Assembly (NCBI GenBank): GCA_030278955.1
Contig: JAOANR010000011.1
Coordinates: 49,649,417 to 49,713,416, forward strand
From: Hygrophila difformis
Lineage: Eukaryota; Streptophyta; Magnoliopsida; Lamiales; Acanthaceae
Length of the DNA stretch: 64,000 nucleotides
Reading direction: 5' to 3'
Position numbers and translations under genes: made by a program. Of the stretch, positions 55,811 to 64,000 are shown piece by piece. The notes beneath the pieces are model-generated. The model searched no databases. It worked only from the letters and a program-made list of their open reading frames with translations, and was not told where the DNA came from. The number at the start of each line of letters is the position of its first letter. Within the stretch, counting starts at the first letter, position 1.

Positions 55811-56593
55811 TTAACTTCCGGCGGTTACGAAAAACCCCACCAGGTCTCGCCGGTACGGTAGGAATGATTTTTTCTTATCCCCTTCCTTCGTCGCTCTGTT
55901 CCGTACGTACAGCACCTCGTGCGGCGACGGCGACGTCGCCGGCGATATGCCGACTTTATTTCCCTTCGCCTTTCCAGCAGCTTCTACGATTGAGCACGGC
56001 AATGGTTTCTCTTCCCGGCGACGGAGTCTCGGACTCAACTTCACGAAACCGCCGCCGTAGCCGTGTTTCCCCTCGCTATTGCTCCGCCGTAGGAGATCGC
56101 AGAGCGTCCACCGCTTCGTCACCGATCCAGTGGAATTACTCTTCCTGCATCTGCCAGGAGACGGCGGATCCACGGCTCCTTGCCGCGGAGAAAGCGAGAG
56201 AATCTCCAGTTCGTCGTCGTCAGACGATGAACTCAACAAAAGAGGAAAATCGAGTTCGTGATTACAAACCTCGCGATCTTCGAGGAGAAGTTCGGCCAGC
56301 GAAACCGTGGTGGTGTTCGTGTGAGAGTTCGACTCCGATCGCTTGCCTCTGCCGTCGCGGGCGGCGTAGGAAAACTCGCCGTTGAATACCGGTAAAACAG
56401 AATCGTCGTGAAGGAATTTGTTAGGTAAAACGACTTCATCAACTTGGCGTAGCAAAACGAACTCAAAATCGTCGTCGGCGTAGGCGGCGGAGTCCTCGGC
56501 GGCGACTTCGGTGGCGATGTCGCCTAAGCGATTGGAGGAGTAACTGCTAAAGCTAGGGCATTTGTAGGCGTCTTCTTCATCGCAATTTTCCAT
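55811..56593 (-). CDS. DUF1645 family protein, single exon
   Basis: This 260-residue plant-specific protein has unknown biochemical function. It carries the marks of DUF1645 (PF07816) proteins: an N-terminal acidic region with DDFEFVLL, a central RKSNSTGSVTKRWTLCDLL segment, and the conserved C-terminal block KKSFLPYRRDLVGFF. It is Ser-rich with no signal peptide or membrane segment; family members are nuclear-associated and stress-linked by report, which I only infer here. The frame is intact and intronless, as usual for the family. It is GC-rich against an AT-rich flank, which is normal for such genes. An AT-rich TATATATATATA stretch at about 56655-56667 upstream could serve as TATA box. 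Confidence 0.88.
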   Translation of the reverse strand: MENCDEEDAYKCPSFSSYSSNRLGDIATEVAAEDSAAYADDDFEFVLLRQVDEVVLPNKFLHDDSVLPVFNGEFSYAARDGRGKRSESNSHTNTTTVSLAELLLEDREVCNHELDFPLLLSSSSDDDELEILSLSPRQGAVDPPSPGRCRKSNSTGSVTKRWTLCDLLRRSNSEGKHGYGGGFVKLSPRLRRREEKPLPCSIVEAAGKAKGNKVGISPATSPSPHEVLYVRNRATKEGDKKKSFLPYRRDLVGFFVTAGS

Positions 56594-56654
56594 TGCTTCA
56601 TTTGAGCCCCCTCACCTTCTGCAATTACCTGCGGTTCTGTACTTGTGTACAGCT

Positions 56655-56667
56655 ATATATATATATA
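56655..56667 (-). promoter_or_regulatory. Candidate TATA box of DUF1645 gene
   Basis: A TATATATATATA run about 60-75 bp upstream of the ATG on the minus strand. Position fits a short 5' UTR, but the run may be only a microsatellite. Confidence 0.4.
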
Positions 56668-56891
56668 CTCTTGTGTGTGGTGTGGTGTAGCTTGAGAAGC
56701 AAGGAAACAGTGGGCTTTCAGTTTAGGAGAAAGCCAAAAACTGTTGAGTGTAGGCCAAATGCAAAAATCCGAATCCAATAAATAAATGACACGTGGGTGT
56801 CGAATATTTCTGATTTTTTTTTCCAACTTTTATAATTTTAGATGCATATTCAATACATTTTCTAAAATATTTAGTGAGACACGCACTAAAT

Positions 56892-57402
56892 TAGTGCTGT
56901 AAAAGAACCGAACCGAGCCGAGCTTTGGGTGTTTGAGCTCGGTTCGTGTTCGTTCGTTAAGAAAGTCGAACTTAAAATCGTGTTCGAGCTCGGCTCATGA
57001 AAAAGTTAGTGAGCTCGAGCTTGAGTTCGGCTCGGCTCGTTTAGTTGAACATGCCAACTTACTCTTTTGTTCAGCTCGGCTCGTTTGAGCTCGTTCGATC
57101 AATTAAAAATTTATAAAAAATTTAGGAATCATTCATCCAAACAAGGGCTAGATGTCTTTTTCCCACATTATTGAAATTGTCAAACGAATATATATGGACA
57201 TATAAAATTACAAAATTACCCCGTTAACGATCATATACGAACACTTTCGAACTGTTCACGAATAAAACTCGTGTTCGTTCGTTAAGCAAACGGGCTCGTG
57301 TTCGTGTTCGAGCTCGGCTCGTTAAGCTTTACAAACGAACGAACACGAATCGAACCGAGCTTTGTTCGCGAACTGTTTATTTGTTTTACAGCTCTAGCAC
57401 TA
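56892..57402. mobile_element. Foldback MITE rich in GAGCTCGG motifs (hAT-like)
   Basis: Left TTAGTGCTGTAAAAGAACCG and right TTTTACAGCTCTAGCACTAA are inverted. Both arms carry CGAACCGAGC/GCTCGGTTCG and GTTCGTTCGTTAA words. 8-bp flanks differ by transitions only, so the class is tentative. Confidence 0.6.
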
Positions 57403-57433
57403 ATATATCAAAATATGTACATTCTTAAGATTT

Positions 57434-57470
<37 letters not shown>

Positions 57471-59108
57471 CTTTAAAGATAGATAAAAATAAATAAATAG
57501 TAATCTAATTAAAATTAAATATTTGTTTTATTCTTTTAAATTTTTCTATAAATAAAATAAAATATTGAAATAATCGAATTATGCATGTGATTGCATATAC
57601 TTAAGCATAAATACATGCTAACCACACTAATTAAAGTAATATATATATGTATATATATATATATATATCAATGAAAATATTCAATCTTCGTTACAAAAGA
57701 AAAAACCATTATAATGTTTTTTTTTTCGGTGGAGAGCCTAGGTTGAGAAATAGGTGGTAGACGAGCTCGTGCCACACAAATTAAAAGGAAATAAAGGGGG
57801 CGAGATATATAGGGGCCAAGTGGGGAATCGAATCTTCAACTTTTAGATTGGAAGTTGGGGACTTGACCACTTAGCCAAATCCTCATCCCAAAAAAAAATA
57901 TTATAATTAATAATGTATTTATCAATAAGGGTTCTTTTCTTTTATAAAGAAAGTGCTAAAAATGAAAGAAGAAACAAGAAAAACACTAAAATAACTAAAA
58001 CAATGAAATTAAAATCCAACTAATGGATATTTTATATGATTTTTTTCTAATTATATTATGGATGCCCTTGAGGAGCATTATTGTTGAGTATATAGTACAA
58101 TTTTGTTTGACAATTCTCTGAAAAAACAATACCACCGAATTATTTTTGTTTCAAAACCATTTAAAATTGATCCATTGTCAATCCTACCTATATTGTCCAC
58201 CAAATAACTACCTATAATTATAAAAAAACAAAACTAAAATGAAGATATATAAAGTTATAAAGGAAATAAATTAAGGGAAGAAATGTTAGTTGGGAACTCT
58301 TCATTAAAAATATATGTGACAAATACCTCGTGCCAAACTTTTGATTCTACTGGAACAAATAATCACCGGTAGAATTTAATTATAGTTTTAGAATTTACTA
58401 TACATATACAAACAACAACACCATAAATATTTTGGGTGACGAGTATTAGACCAACACTATGATTGATATATGCCAACGATTTTTATTTTTTATTTTTTTA
58501 AAAAAAAGTAAGATTATTTTTGTTCTGCCATTTTTCATGTCTCATTTCTTTTCATGTGCATACAGGCCACAGTACACATTAAAAATTTTTGTAATGATTT
58601 TGTCCAATATATTATATTTTGTAATGATTTTTCTGCACCATTCAAATGAAGTATGTAATTATAGTAATAACTCAAATTATATCTTTTTATATTATGTCGA
58701 AATATGCATTTCTTAATTGTTTAATCCCATGAATAGGTATGACCGATCAAACGTGTTACAATGTTACTATACTAGTCACAAATTAAAATTTATATAACTA
58801 CTAGTATAATTTATCCTTTATTCAAATAGAATAAGGCATTTCTTTTAAAATAAAGCTATACCTTGACCCCAACTAAAGAATATTTTTAGATTGTTCTAAT
58901 ATCAACATGTAAAGTAAGGATCATAAAAATTATTCTCTGTCCACAAATGTTATTATTATTGGGGCAAAAATCATGATATAGTTTTATCTAAGTTTGAAGT
59001 ATGAGGTTTCAATTTATTTAATTAAATGTATGAAAAGAGTGTGACAATAAGTAACAAAGATACTTTAACTACCTCCAAGGAAAATTAAGAGTAGGATGCA
59101 TGTCAAGT
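57403..59108. other. AT-rich intergenic with (TA)n tracts and a SINE
   Basis: (TA)n at about 57427-57467 and 57641-57668; SINE copy 3 at 57719-57893. No gene seen; small frames are chance. Confidence 0.5.
57719..57893 (-). mobile_element. tRNA-derived SINE, copy 3
   Basis: Same plan as copy 1 in minus orientation: GGGGAATCGAATCTTC (B box, reverse) and CCACTTAGCCAAATCC (A box, reverse), tail T-run at left. ATTATAAT occurs on both sides as a possible short duplication. More diverged than copies 1 and 2. Confidence 0.8.
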
Positions 59109-59109
59109 A

Positions 59110-59368
59110 CTCCCTCCGTTTTTTTTTAAGTTCACCATTAGCATAGTAGATACTATTCATTGAGTAACTGTAATTCAATTTTTTCATATAGTTATATAAG
59201 ATAAAACATAGTCAAGTGAGATCTTGTTAGATTCGTCTAATCACGTAGTTTTGGAATATCAAATTTTTATAATTTTTACTTATATATAATATGAGATATT
59301 GATGATTGAAAATGTGCATTGGATTGCGTGCAGTGCAGGATGGGTGAAGTTAAAAAAAACGGAGGGAG
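59110..59368. mobile_element. Stowaway-like MITE, near-intact
   Basis: 259 bp between TA. Ends CTCCCTCCGTTTTTTTTAAG and TTAAAAAAAACGGAGGGAG. Interior AAGTGAGATCTTGTTAGATT. Confidence 0.9.
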
Positions 59369-59496
59369 TAATTAACAAATGGCAATGAGCCAGACATTAA
59401 ACTTAGGTGTATACTTTTTAATACTTATATGCTTTATATAATATGGATGATAGCTTGTTTGACCTGCATACATGTTCTTTTCTTCGTCTCATATTT

Positions 59497-59654
59497 TTGG
59501 AGAGCAGGTCTGGAAAAGAGGTGGTGGGAGCTCATGTCACATAAATTATAAAGAAAACAAATGAGAGGGATAGAGGACCAGGTGGGGATTCGAACCCCCA
59601 ATCTATAGGTTGGAAGTGGAGAGAATTGACCATTAGAGTACGTCCCCAACCCCT
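59497..59654 (-). mobile_element. tRNA-derived SINE, copy 4
   Basis: Flanked by CTTCGTCTCATATTT (59482-59496) and CTTCATCTCATATTT (59655-59669), one mismatch. Clear B box in GGGGATTCGAACCCCC (reverse); the A-box region is diverged. Confidence 0.82.
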
Positions 59655-60190
59655 CTTCATCTCATATTTATATACACTTCTTTTTTTTTTAAGCATTAAA
59701 TTAGTGGTATTAAATTAAAATTTGTTACTGAGAAAATCCTAAAATTTGTCTCAATTGGGCCGATGAGGCCCAATCAGCTAGGCTATCAATTTGGGCCTTT
59801 GTTGAAAGCCCAACGAGGAATAGTCACATCACATCATGCACTTTTTGCAAAATGAACTTTTAAAAAAAAAAATGGTGACGTAGGTGAAAAGAAAACTATT
59901 ATGAGTATTGTCAGTTGCAAAGACTGCTTATTACTACAAGTCAAGAATGTTTTTTTCTTGTAGGAGCAATATTTTTCATACATTCAAAAAGGAGGTCAAG
60001 GTTTATTTGTTTTTTGTTTTTTTTGTTTTTTTTTTCCAGAGGAAAAAGAATTTTATTTCCCAAGCAGTTGGGCCGCTCTTTTTGAAGTCCAGAAAATACT
60101 GTATTTCCACGTGCTAAATGGGCCTATATAGTGCTGTCAGTGGGCCCATGAAAGAGCTGCTTTTATAAGAGATACTCTTTTTACGGGTAA

Positions 60191-60773
60191 GGACTTCTCC
60201 AATGGTTGCTACCCAATTTCAGGTATTTAGGTGTCACATCAGCGTCACTTCAAAAGGTAAATACCTTTACCTAAAAATAAAATTCTTCTCCCAACAATAC
60301 CAAAAGTAGATATTTAAGGGACCCACATTCTATTATATTTCATTCATTTTTTTTAAAGGTTACACTTCATTTGCACGTATGTCAATTCACATTTTCAATG
60401 ATTAATAACTCAAATTTGATACAAGTAAAAATATTAAAATTTTGATATTTAAAAATTACAAGATGAGCGAATCTAAGAAGATCTCATTTGGTTATATTTT
60501 ATATTCTATAACTTTTTTAAAAATAAAAGTCAAATTGCTACAATGGACAAATAAAAACAAAACGGGTGGAGTATATAACTGAGGGAGGAGTTAGAAAAAT
60601 AAAAAAGAAAAGAAGGAAGCCTGCACGACTTCCAAGGGGTAAAACCCAGGTAGCTAATTTGCTATCTTTCTAAATACCCCATCAGCTCCCAATGACCGGC
60701 TTCCTCTTTCTATGTATTTTGTTTTGTCCACATCAACAAATACCTTACCAAATACCCACCATTGGAGAGGGCC
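60191..60773. mobile_element. Harbinger-type MITE (CTCCAATGG family) with nested MITE
   Basis: TAA duplication (60188-60190 / 60774-60776). Ends GGACTTCTCCAATGGTTG and CACCATTGGAGAGGGCC. A degraded Stowaway-like MITE lies inside at about 60339-60571 (interior AGAAGATCTCATTTGG; right end AACGGGTGGAG). Confidence 0.75.
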
Positions 60774-61004
60774 TAATGCACAATATTTTGCATGGGTGTT
60801 TTCAGACATTTTTTTTAAGTAGAATATTATTTCCTCAGAAATATGAATGGCCACTAAGTTCTTACTTTTTTTATGCAACAAGAAATGGACAAGGTATTCA
60901 AATTTTCGAGCCATTATTTTTTACAAGTAAATAATTCTAGGGGGAAAAAAACAAACAAATAAGACGAATTGGAATTATTGGTAGAGCAATTCAACCAGTG
61001 GACC

Positions 61005-61080
61005 TTTTTTTTTTAAACAGTGACACATATGTCGGCAAAGGTATATGGGAGTCCAAACCACACAAATTACAACAAGTGGA
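61005..61080 (-). mobile_element. SINE fragment, copy 5 (tail half)
   Basis: Only the 3' half is present: T-run, then ATGGGAGTCCAAACCACACAAATTACAA matching the non-tRNA part of copies 1-4. Head lost. Same orientation as the others. Confidence 0.65.
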
Positions 61081-61870
61081 AATTTTAATTATGCCATGAA
61101 TGCAATTATATATGTGAGGTATTAACAATGACAATCAATTCAGAGTAGGAATATAGTATAGATAGATATTGTGAGTTGACCCTGAATTTCCCATCCTCAC
61201 ATGGTCAGTTGGTCACACTAGCTAGCTTTACCTTTATTTTATTTTATTTTATTTTGGAAGTATTGATTTATTAAATTTAATTAAATACATTAATGATGCT
61301 TGTAAAATAAACATAATTTAAATATTGCAGACTTTTTATGACTTTCTCAATTTTATTATTTAAAATTGTGTGTGATTTCCCCGTTTTTACCCTCATTCTA
61401 TTTTTTTTTATTTTTTTTGGCATTGATTCCAATGTGCTTTATTTATTCCCCAATAGTAAAATAGTCAAGATATTTTTTTTCTTAATAATTGTGGTAAATG
61501 GTAAAAACATCAATAAAGATGAAAAATGGAGTGATATTCATTTTGAAAGGTTTGAAATGCTCTCAATAAAGATTAAAAAGGGAGTGATGTATTATTTGAC
61601 CTAATATACTTTATTTCATGGTTGATAAATAATGAAAAGGTATTTAAATTGTTTGAATATTTCAACTTGTGAAATACTACTTGCCTTCCACTCAAAATAT
61701 ATATGTCCTAGAGAAATATAGCTATAATATTTTAGTGATTTCGCAATGTTTAGATTTGTTTTTTTTTTCTTCTAAATGTAGCCTTGATTATGCATTGAAG
61801 GACATCATAAGCATCACTACAAATGTTATAGTTATGGACTTATGGCAAATTGGCAATGCAAGAATTCAGA

Positions 61871-61894
61871 AATATATATATATATATATATATT
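61871..61894. repeat. (TA)n microsatellite
   Basis: About twelve TA units. Confidence 0.9.
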
Positions 61895-61915
61895 AAATAC
61901 GGTACATATTTAATA

Positions 61916-62174
61916 CTTTCTCCGTTTTTTTTGTTAGCTAAGTTTGACAAATGGCTACTGTTCACTCATGTACTTTGGCTTAAAGTTTTATCATGGTTAT
62001 ACAAGTTAAAATATAATCAAGTAGGATCTTGTTAGATTCATCTCGTCTTGTAGTTTTTAAATATCGAACTTTTAGAATTTCTACATGTATAGAATTTGAG
62101 TTATTAATGATTTAAAATGTGTATTGGACTGCGTGCTGGGTGGGTCCGTAGCAATCTTTAAAAAACAGAGGAAG
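61916..62174. mobile_element. Stowaway-like MITE
   Basis: 259 bp between TA. Ends CTTTCTCCGTTTTTTTTG and CTTTAAAAAACAGAGGAAG. Interior CAAGTAGGATCTTGTTAGAT. Confidence 0.85.
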
Positions 62175-62176
62175 TA

Positions 62177-63590
62177 GGTAATAAATTAAAGTACCAATTC
62201 GATTACCGTACAATCCATTGAATAGTATGTATGTGCATATATCACAAAAAGTTTCTATCGCACTACACAAAAATGTATCTTCCATCACATATTATTTGAT
62301 TACACAAATCATCTCTCTCACCATACAAAACACTTCATTTCATCCATCACATAAGGGGCGGATGTAGTGTAGGACAAGATGGGTCAATTGTTGACCCACC
62401 AAAAAAAATAAAAAATAAAAATTAGTAGCTAGTAATATTTTAATGTAATTAAGAATTAGGTTGTAATTTTGAAATATTACCATTATTTGATGTAATAATG
62501 CTTCAATATTTGCAGCTTTAAATATAATTTTATATACAGTAAATTATTATTATTACAATAAAATTAGTTGTCATAATTTTTGATAAGGGAAAAATTATAT
62601 AATCTTAGTTTTCCAATCTTGGCACCTATGATTGAATAATTTAGGGATAAGTTATATTTGAGATGTTTGGGAGTGATCGGATCCACTAGCAGGTATCATA
62701 TTTAAAGATCATATTGTTTTTATATAAACATCGTAATTGATTGTTTGTAATTTATATAAACATATTTGTATATATTAGAGTTATAAAAATAATTAAATTA
62801 AAATTTAGAATTTGGAGTTTGCATGGAGTTTGAAGTTAATGGTGAGAAATAGTTTTAAATTTAGATAATTTTAGATGATTGTATCTAGTATTAGAGTTTA
62901 GAAGTTGGAGTTTGAAAAACTAAAATTAGAGGAGGTAATATTTAAAGTTTTAGGTGCTACACTATAGATATTTACCATGAAATATATTGGTCCTGTTTGA
63001 AGTAGAATTTAAGATAAATTAGCTTATTTGAAAAGATAAAATAACTTAAAACAGTGTTCAATCATTTATATATACATATTTTTTTGAAATTAATTGTTAA
63101 ACAAACACAATTGAAATTTTTGTCCAATTTGATTAACTTATTATATCTTAATAACAATCCAAATGAAAATTAGTTGGATTGAGGCGGTGATGAAAACAAA
63201 TTATAAAAAATTTAGCTAAATTAATTTCGGTGAAAATTAATACTTATCTGTTCTCTTTTAAATGCATCATTTCTGCATTCCTGCATTCGTACAAGACACG
63301 TTTTTAAAGATTAATAACTCAAATTATATATAAATAAAATTATAAAAATTTAATATTCTAAAATTACGTTATTACACGAATCTAATCTAAGAAGAATGTT
63401 TGACTATATTTTTTCTTATATAATTATGTTAAAAAATTAATTAAAGTTATTATACAAATGGATCAGTACTAAGATAACTAGGAAAATAAATTTAAAAAAA
63501 AATTAAAAAGACAATTATTCTCTTTTTATCCTTCTCCTACATAAATTAATTTATTTAATGAATTTTGTAAAGTTGGTTATTTTGAAGCCA
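62177..63590. other. AT-rich intergenic with a degraded MITE
   Basis: Stowaway-like interior (TTAATAACTCAAATTATATA, ATTACACGAATCTAA) at about 63248-63480 without clean ends. No gene seen. Confidence 0.45.
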
Positions 63591-64000
63591 GGGTGTTGGT
63601 AAGACTCTCAGAGAGCTGGAATCTGATGATGATGTTGATGCTGTGTTGCTGTAGAGCTGCGGAGTCCACGGCGGACGAAGGAAATTATGCTTGCTCCAGT
63701 TGCTGATGAGGATTCCCCTGCGCTAAAACCCTAGGTGAGTCGTAATGCTTGAGCAATTTTGCTTGTATTGACTCAATCTGGCTGTAAGCTGTAAACGTGT
63801 TTTTCTTAATCTCTTGATGGTGATTTTTGGATGTTTATTATGTTTATTGGATGCAGTTGATGATGAGCTGATTTTCTCTGTTCCGAATTGGGTTTGTTTG
63901 TGTTGCTTTGGGTGACATCTATATTAGATTCGGCATTTTTAGCTGAAATTCCATGTGTGTTATGAAATTGACAAGTTGTTTGTTTTGATTTTTGGCGTGG
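63591..64000 (+). other. Possible 5' UTR of a gene continuing past the window
   Basis: GC rises at 63591. A leader-like exon ends CCCTAG|GTGAGT at 63734, with a telo-box-like AAACCCTA just before it. An acceptor ATGCAG follows at 63856. A short frame starting at the ATG of 63687 stops in the telo-box, so it would be an upstream ORF only. No protein family can be recognised before the window ends. Confidence 0.3.

Noticed and set aside
59575..59600. tRNA-like GGGATTCGAACCCCC motif suggesting a tRNA gene
   Set aside because: It is the B box of SINE copy 4: the surrounding sequence has no cloverleaf, and other copies share the non-tRNA tail.
1..64000. CRISPR arrays, operons, prokaryotic promoters
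   Set aside because: The window is plant nuclear DNA; tandem arrays here are degenerate, lack unique spacers and lie inside transposons.

Overview
The window is nuclear DNA of a flowering plant, most likely a eudicot. The genes are spliced, with GT-AG introns and two GC-AG introns. The protein families (farnesyltransferase beta/ERA1, CASP-like, kinesin-light-chain-related, DUF1645) are plant types. AT-rich spacers are packed with transposons and MITEs. The MITE mix suggests an asterid, but I cannot name the species. No CRISPR arrays, operons or confident tRNA/rRNA genes are present.

Layout. 1-506: right end of a CACTA (En/Spm) transposon. 530-1487: a long foldback element. 1764-3599: a half-LINE (ORF1 only, 17-bp target-site duplication). 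4685-5926: a MULE-like element with a tandem array, sister of 23816-25236. 6229-16724: a complete, very young Ty3/gypsy LTR element that lacks reverse transcriptase and RNase H; it sits inside an older Stowaway-like MITE. 17958-23548 (+): protein farnesyltransferase beta (ERA1 type), 14 exons. 26982-29037 (+): CASP-like membrane protein, 3 exons. 31521-33332 (-): C2H2-plus-exonuclease-fold protein, 7 exons, catalytic residues apparently lost. 33.4-45.2 kb: gene-poor, with Stowaway, Harbinger-type and MULE-type MITEs. 45245-47578 (+): kinesin-light-chain-related TPR protein, 2 exons. 47.6-55.8 kb: MITEs, SINEs, a 1.6-kb MULE-like element carrying an ORF, and a foldback with ~490-bp arms. 55811-56593 (-): DUF1645 protein. 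56.6-64 kb: more MITEs and SINEs, then a possible 5' UTR of a gene running off the right end.

The five host genes are unrelated housekeeping, signalling or structural genes, not a pathway cluster. The unusual content is in the mobile DNA. I could read target-site duplications for many elements directly, which fixes their ends and the order of nesting. Three elements look worth describing: the RT-less but recently transposed gypsy element, the ORF1-only LINE, and the TCGCTGAATT-array MULE-like family. All exon models were joined by hand from splice signals and frame continuity; each total length divides by three.
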